A stretch of DNA of 61,767 nucleotides from Clostridium sp. AM33-3 (GCF_003480315.1 NZ_QUIV01000017.1:1-61767); one strand, 5' to 3'; positions 8,726 through 19,067 are shown, numbered from the stretch's first letter. Notes: a model not told the origin generated them from the letters alone. Program-made: numbers and translations.

Positions 8726-9985
8726 TTACTTTCCAAAATAAGCATCCACTCCGTCTGCCAGGCCGGTTCCCAGCTGATCCAGGGTTGACGCGGAATGGTC
8801 GGAAGCGCCGTCTCCCAGCTCGATATCAATCGAAGGAATTGTGGAGTAGGAAGTCTGGGTCAGATCCATCTCCATGCTGCCGCCGGAGAAAATCTTCACG
8901 CCTGCATTCTTCAGACCTGCCACAAGGCTCTCACCCAGGGCATTATGCTGCTGCCAGTGGGAAGCCACCGGCTCCATGGCGCGGTAGGATGCCACATTGG
9001 GAACACTCATATAAAAGGCGCCCTTGTTGCTTTTTGTGGAATCCCAATGCAGAGCAATGTGGCAGTCTGCTAGGTTATTTGCCAGCACAGTACGGGCCAC
9101 GTTGTCCAGCTGGACATCATCACTCTCGCGGATCATCAGTACATCATAACCGCGGGCCAGAAGCTTATCTTTTAATACCCTGGCCATAGACAGGGTTACC
9201 TTCGCCTCCGGGGTTCCGTCCGCAAAGGTCATGCCGCCGGATACAGCTACCGCTGTGGTGGCACCGGCGCTGGTGGTTCCGCTGGTCACCTTCGGAGTTC
9301 CATCCGGATGGCACTGGGTCTTCACACTGCTGCCGCCCTTGGTTCCGTGACCGGCATTGACGCAGACTACTTTATTCTTACGGGATGCCGCCTCAGAGCG
9401 GTAGAGCACAGCCTTGCCACTGTTGATCTTCGACATGGAAGCGTACTTCCAGTCCATATTCAGGCCCACCTCACCTGCACTCTGGGAAGCAGATGCTGAA
9501 CTGCCTGCCTCTGCATTCTGGCCGGAGGCTGCAGCCGTTTCTGCCAGCTTTTCTGTTGTAAGATAGCCAGACGCCGCATAGCAGGTCTTTCCCTCGTATT
9601 CCACCCGGCTCCAGGTTCCGTTGTCACCGGTGCGTTTTAACGCAGTTCCGTTTGCAGGAGCTGCGATCACCTCTGTGCCCGGTGCCGGAGAAACCCGCAG
9701 GTTTAAGGTCGTTGCTTTCACATACACGATCTCATCCCGCGTTTCCATAGTCGGTGCTGACTCTGTTGTCCGTTCTGCCTTTTTCTCACTGATTCCGGCT
9801 GTCTGGTCCGGTGCGTCCTGACCGGTCGCATCTGTCCCTGCCTGAGCTGCTGCATCTGTTCTGACCTGGGCCACAGTTTCTGCTGCGGTTCCCGACACGT
9901 CTACTTTCTCATATTTTGACTGACACCCGGCTGTCATAAGCATAACCGCCGCTGCCGCCCCAAGTAATACACTTCTTTTTTTCAT
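8726..9985 (-). CDS. N-acetylmuramoyl-L-alanine amidase lipoprotein with SH3 domain
   Basis: A 419-residue lipoprotein (signal peptide, lipobox MTAGC with Cys21) carrying a bacterial SH3 domain (about 84-146, [10 protein letters not shown]) and a C-terminal Amidase_3 domain (about 205-417) with the zinc-ligand start NAGHG. It should cleave the stem peptide from peptidoglycan outside the membrane. The start at 9985 overlaps the mnmA stop by 4 bp. Cell-wall hydrolase and tRNA-thiolation genes in one transcript is probably positional coupling rather than shared function. Confidence 0.88.
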   Translation of the reverse strand: MKKRSVLLGAAAAVMLMTAGCQSKYEKVDVSGTAAETVAQVRTDAAAQAGTDATGQDAPDQTAGISEKKAERTTESAPTMETRDEIVYVKATTLNLRVSPAPGTEVIAAPANGTALKRTGDNGTWSRVEYEGKTCYAASGYLTTEKLAETAAASGQNAEAGSSASASQSAGEVGLNMDWKYASMSKINSGKAVLYRSEAASRKNKVVCVNAGHGTKGGSSVKTQCHPDGTPKVTSGTTSAGATTAVAVSGGMTFADGTPEAKVTLSMARVLKDKLLARGYDVLMIRESDDVQLDNVARTVLANNLADCHIALHWDSTKSNKGAFYMSVPNVASYRAMEPVASHWQQHNALGESLVAGLKNAGVKIFSGGSMEMDLTQTSYSTIPSIDIELGDGASDHSASTLDQLGTGLADGVDAYFGK

Positions 9986-11076
9986 CGGATGATGGTTCCT
10001 CCCCCTACAACATAGTCTCCATCGTAAAATACCACAGCCTGTCCCGGGGTTACCGCCCGGACCGGCTCTGAGAACCGGCACTGCACCAGATCTTCACCAA
10101 TTTCTTCAATGACGCAGGGCGCCCCCTTGTGGCTGTAGCGGATCTTGGCACTTACCTCCATGGGCTTTCCGTGCAGGCCGTCAACTGCCATCCAGTTTAA
10201 CTTGTTGCAGACCAGGGAATCCGTGAACACATCGCCTGCCTCACCAATAACAACCTCGTTGGTCTCCGGCCGGATCTCCGTCACAAATACCGGATATCCC
10301 ATGGCAAGGTTTAAGCCCTTTCTCTGACCGATTGTGTAGTGAGTGATACCCTCATGGCGGCCGATGACCGTGCCGTCTGCCGTCACAAAATTGCCAGGTC
10401 CCGGCACATTTTCTGCCTCGCGCTCAATAAATCCGGCATAATCATTGTCCGGAATAAAACAGATTTCCTGACTGTCTGCCTTGTGGGCCACCTGCAGGCC
10501 GATATCCTCCGCGATCTGACGGATCTGGTCTTTCGTGTACTCGCCCACCGGCATAAGCGTATGGGAAAGCTGCTCCTGGGTCAGATTGTACAGCGCATAG
10601 GTCTGATCCTTTGCCGCAGTAGCAGATTTCTTTAAGGAATATCTGCCGTTTGGCAGCTGCTCTACCCGCGCATAATGACCGGTAGCAATATAATCTGCCC
10701 CAATGTCGAGGCTTCGCTTTAACAGGGACTCCCACTTTACATAGCGGTTGCAGGCAATACAGGGATTCGGAGTCCGCCCGCATAAATACTCGCCCACAAA
10801 ATAGTCCATGACATTGTCCCTGAACTCCTTTTTAAAGTTCATGACATAATAGGGGATCTCCAGCTGCCATGCAACACGTCTTGCGTCATCAACGGCAGAA
10901 AGACCACAACAGCCTCCGTTTTCCTGCTGCGCGGTCTCCTCTTCATCCTGCCAGATCTGCATGGTGACGCCAATAACGTCATACCCCTGTTTCTTTAAAA
11001 GCCAGGCGGCAACCGATGAATCGACGCCGCCTGACATTCCAACTACTACCTTCTTTTTATTTTCTGCCTGAATCAA
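9982..11076 (-). CDS. mnmA: tRNA-specific 2-thiouridylase MnmA
   Basis: The 364-residue enzyme makes the 2-thio group of wobble uridine-34 in Lys, Glu and Gln tRNAs. The PP-loop GMSGGVDSS (13-21) activates the base with ATP; the catalytic cysteines are Cys106 (RTPNPCIAC) and Cys206 ([10 protein letters not shown]). It lies directly after nifU and nifS homologues (4-bp overlap with the former), which fits its need for sulfur from a cysteine desulfurase. Confidence 0.97.
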   Translation of the reverse strand: MIQAENKKKVVVGMSGGVDSSVAAWLLKKQGYDVIGVTMQIWQDEEETAQQENGGCCGLSAVDDARRVAWQLEIPYYVMNFKKEFRDNVMDYFVGEYLCGRTPNPCIACNRYVKWESLLKRSLDIGADYIATGHYARVEQLPNGRYSLKKSATAAKDQTYALYNLTQEQLSHTLMPVGEYTKDQIRQIAEDIGLQVAHKADSQEICFIPDNDYAGFIEREAENVPGPGNFVTADGTVIGRHEGITHYTIGQRKGLNLAMGYPVFVTEIRPETNEVVIGEAGDVFTDSLVCNKLNWMAVDGLHGKPMEVSAKIRYSHKGAPCVIEEIGEDLVQCRFSEPVRAVTPGQAVVFYDGDYVVGGGTIIR

Positions 11077-11510
11077 TACTCTTCTTCCTCTTCCTCTTCG
11101 CTGATGTCAGACTTCGGCTTCTCCAGACCTTCGATCTTGATGCCGTTCTTCTCAGCGTAATCCCACAGAGCTGCATGAATGGCTTCCTCTGCCAGTAAGG
11201 AACAATGCACCTTCACCGGCGGAAGTCCGTCCAGGGCCTCCATAACGGCTTTGTTGGTTACTTCCAGGGCTTCCTGAATGGTTTTGCCCTTAACCATCTC
11301 GGTAGCCATGCTGCTCGTTGCAACTGCTGCGCCGCAGCCGAAGGTTTTGAACTTACAGTCCCGGATGATACCGTTGTCGTCGATGTCAAGGTAGATTCTC
11401 ATGATATCGCCGCATTTTGCGTTGCCGACCGTGCCGACACCACTGGCATTCTCAATCTCACCGACATTTCTCGGATGCTGGAAATGATCCATAACTTTAT
11501 CTGAATACAT
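11073..11510 (-). CDS. nifU: NifU/IscU-type iron-sulfur cluster scaffold
   Basis: A 145-residue scaffold with the three conserved cysteines Cys33 (NAKCGD), Cys59 (TFGCGA) and Cys103 (VHCSLL) plus Asp35, so it should assemble Fe-S clusters from sulfur delivered by the desulfurase encoded 31 bp upstream. The C-terminus ends in a run of glutamates (about 138-144), an unusual acidic tail. RBS AGGAG at 9-nt spacing. Confidence 0.93.
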   Translation of the reverse strand: MYSDKVMDHFQHPRNVGEIENASGVGTVGNAKCGDIMRIYLDIDDNGIIRDCKFKTFGCGAAVATSSMATEMVKGKTIQEALEVTNKAVMEALDGLPPVKVHCSLLAEEAIHAALWDYAEKNGIKIEGLEKPKSDISEEEEEEEY

Positions 11511-11541
11511 AGTGTTTATCTCCTTTTCTTATGAAAACCAA

Positions 11542-12726
11542 TTACTTTGCCTGATGCTTGATAAAATCCTCATACAACGGGGACATGCTGCGCAGTCTTG
11601 CCACGATTGCCTTTAAGCTGTCTACAGTATAATCGATATCTTCCTTTGTGGTTTCCTCACTTAAGGTCAGACGCAGGGAACCATGCGCGATCTCATGAGG
11701 AAGTCCGATGGCCAACAGTACATGGGACGGATCCAGAGAACCGGAAGTACATGCAGAACCGCTGGATCCGCAGATACCCTTATCGTCAAGCATAATCAGC
11801 ATGGACTCACCCTCGATAAACTGGAAGGAGAAGTTTGCGTTGTTCGGAAGACGGTTCTCGCGTCTGCCATTGATGCGTGCGTATGGGATCTCAGCGATAA
11901 CGCGATCCATCAGATAGTCACGCAGCTCGCTCTCGTATTTGATGCGCTCTTCCATGTTTGCAGCAGCAATCTCCGCTGCCTTGCCAAAGCCTACGATACC
12001 CGGAACGTTCTCGGTACCTGCACGGCGTTTGCGCTCCTGTGCACCGCCATGGATGAAGGAACGGATCTTCACACCGGTACGGATGTAAAGGAAGCCAATC
12101 CCCTTCGGTCCGTTGATCTTGTGGCCGCTGGCACTCATCATGTCGATGTGTAAGTCATCGACGTTGATCGGTACATGTCCATATGCCTGTACGGCATCGG
12201 TGTGGAACAGAATGCCATGCTCCTTTGCGATCTCGCCAATCTCTTTGATCGGCTGGATGGTTCCGATCTCGTTGTTTGCAAACATAACGGAAATGAGAAT
12301 GGTAGTCGGGCGGATAGCCTTCTTCAGCTCATCTAATTTCAAAACGCCGTTCTCGTCTACATCGATATAAGAAACCTCGAAGCCATGGTTCTCCAGCCAC
12401 TCACAGGTATGCAGAATGGCATGGTGCTCGATCTTGCTGGTAATGATATGGTTTCCCTTGCTCTTGTAAGCCTCTGCGGTTGCCTTTAATGCCCAGTTGT
12501 CAGACTCGCTGCCGCCGCCGGTGAAATACAGCTCGTTTGTCTTTGCGCCGATGGACTTTGCAATAGCCTCACGGCCTGCCGCAACTGCCTTCTTCGGCTC
12601 ATCAGAGAAGCTGTAGATAGAGGACGGGTTGCCATAAAACTCCGCAAAATATGGAAGCATAGCCTCAACCACTTCCGGTCTGGTCTTGGTTGTTGCCGCA
12701 TTATCCAAATAGATTGTTTTCTTCAT
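11542..12726 (-). CDS. nifS: Cysteine desulfurase (NifS/IscS type)
   Basis: The 394-residue PLP enzyme removes sulfur from cysteine. Visible are DNAATTKTRP at the N-terminus, the PLP lysine Lys203 in SGHKINGPKG, and the catalytic Cys326 in the SSGSAC loop, short as in NifS/group I enzymes. The ATG at 12726 with AAAGGTGG upstream is chosen over a GTG four codons earlier. First gene of the nifS-nifU-mnmA-amidase unit. Confidence 0.95.
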   Translation of the reverse strand: MKKTIYLDNAATTKTRPEVVEAMLPYFAEFYGNPSSIYSFSDEPKKAVAAGREAIAKSIGAKTNELYFTGGGSESDNWALKATAEAYKSKGNHIITSKIEHHAILHTCEWLENHGFEVSYIDVDENGVLKLDELKKAIRPTTILISVMFANNEIGTIQPIKEIGEIAKEHGILFHTDAVQAYGHVPINVDDLHIDMMSASGHKINGPKGIGFLYIRTGVKIRSFIHGGAQERKRRAGTENVPGIVGFGKAAEIAAANMEERIKYESELRDYLMDRVIAEIPYARINGRRENRLPNNANFSFQFIEGESMLIMLDDKGICGSSGSACTSGSLDPSHVLLAIGLPHEIAHGSLRLTLSEETTKEDIDYTVDSLKAIVARLRSMSPLYEDFIKHQAK

Positions 12727-12815
12727 ATATAGATCCACCTTTCTGGAAAAATTACGATGATGATATCCGGCCGTCCGCGCACGCAGCCAGCCAGACTTTC
12801 TTCATGACAATCCTT

Positions 12816-12844
12816 ATTATAATCTTCATTTCATAGTATTTCAA
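12816..12844 (-). promoter_or_regulatory. Sigma-A promoter of the nifS operon
   Basis: On the minus strand TTGAAA (12839-12844) and TATAAT (12816-12821) are separated by exactly 17 bp, about 90 bp before the nifS start. No IscR-type regulator gene is adjacent. Confidence 0.75.
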
Positions 12845-12905
12845 TAGGAATTAACAAATTTATGAAAATTTTTATCGATTTCCCGAAAAAGTACAACCAG
12901 AAATC

Positions 12906-12933
12906 CTGTTTTAGAGCGTATCTGTGGTATAAT
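12906..12933 (+). promoter_or_regulatory. Promoter of fbp (extended -10)
   Basis: TATAAT at 12928-12933 preceded by TGG forms an extended -10 element; the -35 region (ctgttt) is weak. It lies about 40 bp before the ribosome site of fbp. Confidence 0.6.
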
Positions 12934-12974
12934 CATACTAATCTATATTATGATTTTTCACAAGGAGGGTTTAT

Positions 12975-14963
12975 ATGAACTACCCGGAAATCCGTTATTT
13001 AGAGCGGCTTGCTGACCTGTATCCAACCATCGCATCCGCCTCTACCGAAGTCATCAACATGGAGGCGATCTTAAACCTCCCGAAGGGAACAGAACACTTT
13101 CTTACCGACATTCACGGGGAAGATGAAGCATTCGCCCATGTACTCAAGAACGGTTCCGGATCCGTGCGGCGCAAGGTCAACGAAGTATTCGGAAATACCC
13201 TGTCCCATCAGGACAAGCGCACCCTTGCAACACTGATCTATTATCCGAGAGAAAAAATGGACCAGATCTTAAAGGTAACCGAGGACAAGGATGAGTGGTT
13301 CCGCATCACCCTCTACCGTCTCATTGAGATCTGTAAGCGCGCGGCCAGTAAATACACCCGCTCCAAGGTCCGCAAAGCCATGCCGCCGGATTTTGCCTAC
13401 GTTCTGGAAGAGCTGATCACCGAAAAAGACGACAGCGTCGATAAAGCTTCCTATTACAACGCCATCGTCAACACGATCATCCACGTTGGCCGCGGCCGGG
13501 AATGCATCATCGCCATGAGCCAACTGATCCAGCGTCTCGTCATCGACCACTTACATATTGTAGGCGACATCTTCGACCGAGGCCCTGGTCCTCACAAGAT
13601 CATGGACAAGCTGATGGACTATCACTCCGTAGATATCCAGTGGGGAAACCACGATGTTCTGTGGATGGGTGCTGCCGCAGGCCAGCCTGGCTGCATTGCC
13701 AACGTCATCCGTATCTGCGCCCGCTACGGCAACCTGGATATCTTAGAGGATGGGTACGGCATCAATCTGCTGCCGCTTGCCACCTTCGCCTTAAATACCT
13801 ACAAGGATGATCCCTGCACCTGCTTTAAGTTAAAGGGTTCCAATGAACTGAACCAGTACGAGGTTGAGGTCAACTTAAAGATGCACAAGGCAATCTCTAT
13901 CATCCAGTTTAAGGCTGAAGGCCAGCTCATCAAGGAGCACCCGGAATACCACATGGAGCAGCGCAATCTCCTGCATCGCATCGATTACGAGCATGGTACG
14001 ATCACCATGGATATGCCGGACGAGAACGGCAATCTGGTGCCGCACACCTACACCCTGTTAGACAACAACTTCCCCACTATCGACCCAAAAGATCCTTATG
14101 CCTACACCCCGATCGAGGCTGATATTATGGACCGCTTAAGTAAGGCCTTTCTGAACTGTGAAAAGCTTCAGCAGCATGTCAGATTCCTGCTGGCCAAGGG
14201 AAGTCTGTATAAGATTTACAACGGAAATCTTCTCTACCATGGCTGCATTCCGTTAAACGCAGACGGAAGCTTCCAGGAAATCGAGATCAATGGTTCCTGC
14301 TTCCACGGCAGGGCGCTCTATGATATTCTGGAAAGCTACATCCGCAAAGCTTTCATGGGCGTTTCCGATCGCGAAAAACGTCTTGGCCGGGATATCATGT
14401 GGTACATCTGGCTGAATAAAGACTCACCGCTTTTTGGCAAGGACAAAATGGCTACGTTCGAGCGCTACTTCCTGGCTGAAAAAGAAACACACACTGAAAA
14501 AAAGAATCCATACTACCGCTATCTGGAAGACGAATCCGTAGTCAACCATATCCTTACGGAGTTCGGTCTTCCGGAAACCGGAAGCCACATCATCAACGGT
14601 CATGTTCCGGTCCGTTCCAAAAATGGCGAGAGTCCTGTCAAATGCGGCGGCAAAATTCTGGTCATCGACGGCGGCTTTTCCAAGGCCTACCAGAAAGAGA
14701 CCGGTATTGCCGGATACACGCTGACCTATAACTCCTACGGTCTGATCCTTTCGGCCCTGGAGCCGTTCGAATCCACCGAAGCAGCAATTGAGCGTGAGAT
14801 TGATATCCACTCCGACAGTGTCATCGTCCGCCATGCCGACCGCAGAAAGCTGGTAGGTGACACCGACACCGGTGCTGTGCTCCGGGAGAAGATTGCGGAT
14901 CTCGAGCAGCTTCTTATGGCATACCATAGCGGACTTCTGGTGGAACGTTATGTGAAAAACTAA
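12975..14963 (+). CDS. fbp: Fructose-1,6-bisphosphatase, class III
   Basis: The 662-residue product has the size and motifs of Firmicute class III FBPase, a metallophosphatase-fold enzyme of gluconeogenesis: DIHGEDEAF (residues about 43-51), GDIFDRGPGPHKI, QWGNHD and NGHVPV, which supply metal ligands of the calcineurin-like site. RBS AAGGAGG with 7-nt spacing. The gene is monocistronic, bounded by its own promoter and a GC-rich hairpin. Confidence 0.96.
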   Translation: MNYPEIRYLERLADLYPTIASASTEVINMEAILNLPKGTEHFLTDIHGEDEAFAHVLKNGSGSVRRKVNEVFGNTLSHQDKRTLATLIYYPREKMDQILKVTEDKDEWFRITLYRLIEICKRAASKYTRSKVRKAMPPDFAYVLEELITEKDDSVDKASYYNAIVNTIIHVGRGRECIIAMSQLIQRLVIDHLHIVGDIFDRGPGPHKIMDKLMDYHSVDIQWGNHDVLWMGAAAGQPGCIANVIRICARYGNLDILEDGYGINLLPLATFALNTYKDDPCTCFKLKGSNELNQYEVEVNLKMHKAISIIQFKAEGQLIKEHPEYHMEQRNLLHRIDYEHGTITMDMPDENGNLVPHTYTLLDNNFPTIDPKDPYAYTPIEADIMDRLSKAFLNCEKLQQHVRFLLAKGSLYKIYNGNLLYHGCIPLNADGSFQEIEINGSCFHGRALYDILESYIRKAFMGVSDREKRLGRDIMWYIWLNKDSPLFGKDKMATFERYFLAEKETHTEKKNPYYRYLEDESVVNHILTEFGLPETGSHIINGHVPVRSKNGESPVKCGGKILVIDGGFSKAYQKETGIAGYTLTYNSYGLILSALEPFESTEAAIEREIDIHSDSVIVRHADRRKLVGDTDTGAVLREKIADLEQLLMAYHSGLLVERYVKN

Positions 14964-14980
14964 ATCTAAGCCAGTTCTGA

Positions 14981-15024
14981 TTCCGGCCGGAATCTCATAT
15001 CCTGTAATAAGATTTCCGGCCGGG
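14981..15024 (+). terminator. GC-rich hairpin after fbp
   Basis: CCGGCCGGAATCT pairs with AGATTTCCGGCCGG. The poly-T tract is short (CTTTT), so termination may be partial, and the next gene starts 10 bp later. Confidence 0.55.
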
Positions 15025-15034
15025 GGCTGCTTTT

Positions 15035-16549
15035 ATGTTGTTCTGTTCCGATCTTTCCGAAAAAAAACGCGCCTTTCTCACCGGCACGCTGCTGCTCACC
15101 GCTGCCGGCTTTCTCTGCCGCCTCCTGGGCTTTTTCTACCGTATTTTTCTTTCCCGTACCATCGGAGCCGAGGGGCTCGGCATCTACAATATGGTACATC
15201 CAGTCTACGGCATCTGCTTTGCCCTCTGCGGCGGCTCCATCCAGACTGCCCTTTCCCAGTACATAGCTGCCCATGAAAGCCAGGGGCGAAAAGTCTTTCG
15301 CACCGGCCTTACTATCTCCATGGTGCTCTCTGGCATTCTCGCCTTTCTGATCTGCCAGTATCCGGCCTGGATTGCCTCCCATATTCTCATAGAACCGCGT
15401 TGTGCGCCGTATCTTCCGGTCATGGGGCTTTCCCTGCCCTTTGCTTCGTTTCACGCCTGTGCCAACGGCTACTGCTACGGTTCCCAGAAATCCCGGGTTC
15501 CCGCATTTTCCCAGGTGGCCGAGCAGGTCGTCCGCATGAGCCTGGTTTTCCTGATCGCCGGGAAATGGGCGGCAGAGGGCACAGAGATCACCGTACGGCT
15601 GGCTGTTTACGGTCATCTGATCGGAGAGATCGGAGCGGCATCCTTTAACCTGCTGTGCCTGGGGCTGTTTCCGCCCCAGGGCCGAAACATGGAGCGGGCA
15701 GAAGAGAGTTCCTGTCTCATGCCCCTCATGACCCTGGCGCTCCCCCTCATGGGAAACCGCCTGATTTTAAATCTCCTAGCTGGCGCCGAGGCTGTCTGGA
15801 TCCCCAACCGCCTGCAGATGTCAGGCTTAAGCGATGCTGAGGCATTTTCCGTTTACGGCATTCTCACCGGCATGGCCCTGCCCTTCATCCTGTTTCCCTC
15901 TGCCATCACCAACTCCATTGCCGTCCTTCTGCTCCCCAGCGTGGCAAAGGATCAGGCTGAAGGCCGCACAGAAAGTATTTCCGGAAGTGTTTCCATGGCG
16001 CTGCGCTACAGTCTCTACATGGGGATCCTCTGCATCGGCATCTTTGTACTGTTCGGATGTCCACTAGGTATCAGCGTATTCAAAGAAGAACAGGCCGGAC
16101 ACTGTATGCAGATTCTGGCATGGCTCTGTCCCTTTCTCTATCTGGCCGCCACCATGGGCAGCATCTTAAACGGCCTGGGCTGCACCCGCACCACCTTTCT
16201 GCAAAGTGTTGCCGCCATGCTCCTGCGGCTTGTCTTTGTTGTAGCAGGTATCCCGCTTTTCGGAATCTACGGTTATCTCTGCGGCATGCTGATCAGCGAG
16301 ATATTCCTGGCTCTGGCACACCTGTGGTCCTTAAAGCGGCGGATCCCTTTCATCTGGAATGCCCGTGATATGATCGCAAAACCTGCTTTCTTTTTATTTC
16401 TCGCCACCGGCATCCACTATTTTATAGCCGGATTCCTGCCCACACCCTCCGGCACCATGCCGCTGTTTCTCAAAACCTCCGGGCAGATCCTGCTCTTGTC
16501 ATCCTGTTACGGTGTACTGCTTCTGTATGCGCACATTCTGAGGAAATAA
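15035..16549 (+). CDS. MOP-superfamily flippase, SpoVB/MurJ-like
   Basis: A 504-residue integral membrane protein with about 14 predicted hydrophobic segments, beginning with the family's FLTGTLLLTAAGFLCRLLGF and the loop RTIGAEGLGIYNMVHP. Members export lipid-linked saccharides (lipid II in MurJ, spore-cortex precursor in SpoVB). The start is set by the frame; the ribosome site (GGGGG at 8 nt) is poor and lies in the arm of the preceding hairpin, suggesting low or regulated translation. SpoVB versus MurJ or another saccharide cannot be decided. Confidence 0.85.
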   Translation: MLFCSDLSEKKRAFLTGTLLLTAAGFLCRLLGFFYRIFLSRTIGAEGLGIYNMVHPVYGICFALCGGSIQTALSQYIAAHESQGRKVFRTGLTISMVLSGILAFLICQYPAWIASHILIEPRCAPYLPVMGLSLPFASFHACANGYCYGSQKSRVPAFSQVAEQVVRMSLVFLIAGKWAAEGTEITVRLAVYGHLIGEIGAASFNLLCLGLFPPQGRNMERAEESSCLMPLMTLALPLMGNRLILNLLAGAEAVWIPNRLQMSGLSDAEAFSVYGILTGMALPFILFPSAITNSIAVLLLPSVAKDQAEGRTESISGSVSMALRYSLYMGILCIGIFVLFGCPLGISVFKEEQAGHCMQILAWLCPFLYLAATMGSILNGLGCTRTTFLQSVAAMLLRLVFVVAGIPLFGIYGYLCGMLISEIFLALAHLWSLKRRIPFIWNARDMIAKPAFFLFLATGIHYFIAGFLPTPSGTMPLFLKTSGQILLLSSCYGVLLLYAHILRK

Positions 16550-16557
16550 AAAGAAAA

Positions 16558-16620
16558 AGGCCTGTCGCAAAATTGCCCCCAGAGCATTCCACATAGAGGG
16601 GACAATTTTACAACAGGCCT
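16558..16620 (-). terminator. Long hairpin terminator between convergent genes
   Basis: AGGCCTGTCGCAAAATTG pairs with CAATTTTACAACAGGCCT, with an inner CCCC/GGGG helix. Read on the minus strand it is followed by TTTTTCTTTTT, making it the terminator of the ligA-metA-maf unit; the flippase gene ends 9 bp away on the other strand, so it may serve both. Confidence 0.8.
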
Positions 16621-16664
16621 GCCGATTTATCCTATATTCACTCAAACTTATCTTCACCTGAAGC

Positions 16665-17516
16665 TCAGCTGGTAAATTCCATCTTTTTCTGTTCTTCTTT
16701 TTCCATCCGCTTCTGCGCTTCCTTCTCCGCCTGCTCCTTTTCCAGCTGCTCCTGCCGCTGCTGCTTAATACGGCGGAAATAGGAGCTCATCTCATCGGCC
16801 ATGCCGGCCAGTCGGTTTAAGAGCGTAGAAAAGTCGGAAAGCATTTCGTCATCCTGGTAGTACGGATACACAATATCGTGATCGATCTCGCTCCAGCCTT
16901 CTTCAAACAAAGTTCTTCCCTGGATTTCCACGTAATAGCCCTTATATTTGATGATATAGTGAAGAGATCGGTAAATACCATCCGATTTGATGTCGATGAG
17001 TTTTTTATCGTAGATACGGGTATCACCGGTACGACGGTACACCTTTGGCCGCTCCGCAATGTAATAGTGCTCCGGATCATCATCAAAATCCAGGATACGG
17101 TCTTCGATATAGTTTGCCGGATCATTTTCAAACACAGACGTAATGTAATTGTGAAAATAGATCCAATCCTCACGGTAAAGGAAAAACACCCGGATTCCTA
17201 TCAGATCTGTCATGTATTTATAGTAATTCTTCCGGTTGATATACTTGTACTGATCCGGCTGTTCGCTCTTTTTTCGGATGATCTTCTCCAGCAGATGCCC
17301 TGCTTTCTTGGTCCGGTAACGATAAGAATGGATGCCTGCTTTCTCAATATCATACAGATAGTCATTGACAAAATCCTTACCAATTTTCTTGAGCTGAGGC
17401 TCCAGACGGCAGTAGCTGTCGTAGATGGAATTCAGTTCTTCCCATTTCATTCCTGTTTTTTTCAGTGTTTCTTTTTCAATATTATATTCTTTCAGAAAGT
17501 CTTTTTTCTTGATCAT
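16665..17516 (-). CDS. RelA/SpoT-domain protein (small alarmone synthetase-like)
   Basis: A 283-residue protein with a stand-alone RelA/SpoT nucleotidyltransferase domain: LIGIRVFF, GIYRSLHYII and VEIQGRTLFEEGWSEIDH match the GIR, YRSxH and EIQxRT...WxxxxH motifs of (p)ppGpp synthetases. There is no HD hydrolase, TGS or ACT domain, and the last 35 residues are a charged Lys/Glu/Gln helix. It may make (p)ppGpp or a related alarmone; activity is inferred. The start (17516) overlaps the maf stop by 4 bp. Confidence 0.82.
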   Translation of the reverse strand: MIKKKDFLKEYNIEKETLKKTGMKWEELNSIYDSYCRLEPQLKKIGKDFVNDYLYDIEKAGIHSYRYRTKKAGHLLEKIIRKKSEQPDQYKYINRKNYYKYMTDLIGIRVFFLYREDWIYFHNYITSVFENDPANYIEDRILDFDDDPEHYYIAERPKVYRRTGDTRIYDKKLIDIKSDGIYRSLHYIIKYKGYYVEIQGRTLFEEGWSEIDHDIVYPYYQDDEMLSDFSTLLNRLAGMADEMSSYFRRIKQQRQEQLEKEQAEKEAQKRMEKEEQKKMEFTS

Positions 17517-18142
17517 ACATTCTCCTGTCGGGAAATTCCAAGAAGTTCCCGGCATACACGGCCTAACGGAAGGCCAACCACATTGTTATAATCTCCGGAA
17601 ATTCCTTTTACCCAGACCGCAAACCGGCCCTGAATTCCATAAGCCCCGGCCTTATCCATGGGCTCTCCGGTCTTGACATAGTCCTCAATCTGCTGCTCTG
17701 TCATGGAGCAGACAAACACCTCGGTTTTTTCTGCGAAGGTGATGGTTTTCCACTGTTCAGCCGCGTTTTCTGCTGCTTTTCCACAAAACACCAGGGTAAC
17801 CCCTGTATATACCTGATGTACTTTTCCCTGAAAGGAACGGATCATGCGGACCGCATCTGCCTCATTCTTTGGCTTTCCAAGAATTTTTCCATCGTAAGCC
17901 ACCACAGTATCTGCGCCGATCACAATAGCATCTTCCCCTGTATGCAGGGCTGCGATATCCTCCGCTTTCTGTCTGGAAAGCTCCATCACCACCTGATCCG
18001 GTACTGTGCTGGTGATGACTTCCTCCACATGGCTCGGCTCTATCTCCGGCTCAATGCCCACCTGGCGCAAAAGATCCAGACGGCGCGGAGAAGCCGATGC
18101 AAGGATCACGCGCGGAAATCTGTTTTCTGTTGTCTGATCCAT
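17513..18142 (-). CDS. maf: Maf-family nucleoside triphosphate pyrophosphatase
   Basis: The 209-residue product carries the Maf signature SASPRR (16-21) and IGADTVVAYDGKILGKPKN, which form the pyrophosphatase site used on dTTP/UTP or modified nucleotides. The start at 18142 is preferred to an ATG 15 bp upstream because GAGGAG lies between them. It follows metA with a 4-bp gap. Confidence 0.93.
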   Translation of the reverse strand: MDQTTENRFPRVILASASPRRLDLLRQVGIEPEIEPSHVEEVITSTVPDQVVMELSRQKAEDIAALHTGEDAIVIGADTVVAYDGKILGKPKNEADAVRMIRSFQGKVHQVYTGVTLVFCGKAAENAAEQWKTITFAEKTEVFVCSMTEQQIEDYVKTGEPMDKAGAYGIQGRFAVWVKGISGDYNNVVGLPLGRVCRELLGISRQENV

Positions 18143-18146
18143 ATTT

Positions 18147-19067
18147 TTACTCCTCATCCACCGTCAGAATGTAATCTGTGGTCTGGTATACATAGAAGTT
18201 CAGCCAGTTCGCGTACAGCGTATTGGAGGTGTTTCTCCAGGACAGAACCGGAATGTTGAATGGATCATTGTCTTCATAGTAATTGCACGGAAGCTCCGGA
18301 TGAAGCCCCTTATTCAGATCACGATGGTACTCGTTGTTTAAGGTCATGCGGTCATACTCCGGATGTCCCTGCACAAAGATCTGGCTTCCGGTGTCATTGA
18401 GCACCAGAAAGATACCTGCCTCCTGAGATTCTGCCGCAATGATCAGCTCCGGATGCTTCTCAATATCTTTACGGCGCACCTCTGTATAACGGGAATGTGG
18501 TGCCATCACATAATCATCCATGCTGCGCACCAGCGGGATCTTGCGGTTTAAGATCTTATGGCGGTAAATTCCGGCCAGCTTTTTCTCCCGCTTATATTTC
18601 GGAATTCCGTAATGATAATACAGGCCCGCCTGTGCTCCCCAGCAGATATGCAGAGTCGAATGCACATGGGTCTTGCTCCACTCCATGATGGTTGTCAGCT
18701 CATCCCAGTAGTTCACCTCCTCGAATTCCATGTTCTCCACCGGCGCTCCGGTGATGATCATGCCATCGAATTTCCGGCGGCGGATTTCATCAAAGGTAAC
18801 ATAAAACTTATTTAAATGACTGGCTGAGGTATTCTTGGATACGTGGGTCGACAGCATCAGAAACGTACAGTCCACCTGCAGCGGTGTATTGGAAAGTGCA
18901 CGCAGAAGCTGGGTCTCCGTATCTTCCTTGATCGGCATCAGATTTAAGATCAAAATCTGCAGCGGACGGATATCCTGGCTCATCGCACGGTTTTCATCCA
19001 TCACAAAGATATTCTCCGACTCCAGAATGGCTCTGGCCGGCAGATCATTTTGTACTTTAATCGGCAT
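18147..19067 (-). CDS. metA: Homoserine O-acetyltransferase (MetA family)
   Basis: A 306-residue MetA-family enzyme that acylates homoserine in methionine synthesis. The catalytic triad residues fall at the family positions: Cys142 (HICWGAQAG), His235 and Glu237 (QGHPEYDR). Residue 111 is Glu (GAPVENMEF), the residue that in characterised family members goes with acetyl-CoA rather than succinyl-CoA. The start overlaps the ligA stop by 11 bp. No SAM riboswitch is visible, so methionine control is not evident here. Confidence 0.93.
   Translation of the reverse strand: MPIKVQNDLPARAILESENIFVMDENRAMSQDIRPLQILILNLMPIKEDTETQLLRALSNTPLQVDCTFLMLSTHVSKNTSASHLNKFYVTFDEIRRRKFDGMIITGAPVENMEFEEVNYWDELTTIMEWSKTHVHSTLHICWGAQAGLYYHYGIPKYKREKKLAGIYRHKILNRKIPLVRSMDDYVMAPHSRYTEVRRKDIEKHPELIIAAESQEAGIFLVLNDTGSQIFVQGHPEYDRMTLNNEYHRDLNKGLHPELPCNYYEDNDPFNIPVLSWRNTSNTLYANWLNFYVYQTTDYILTVDEE

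Noticed and set aside
12739..12974. T-box or other riboswitch upstream of nifS or fbp
   Set aside because: No conserved T-box or metabolite-sensing motif could be recognised; only promoters were visible.
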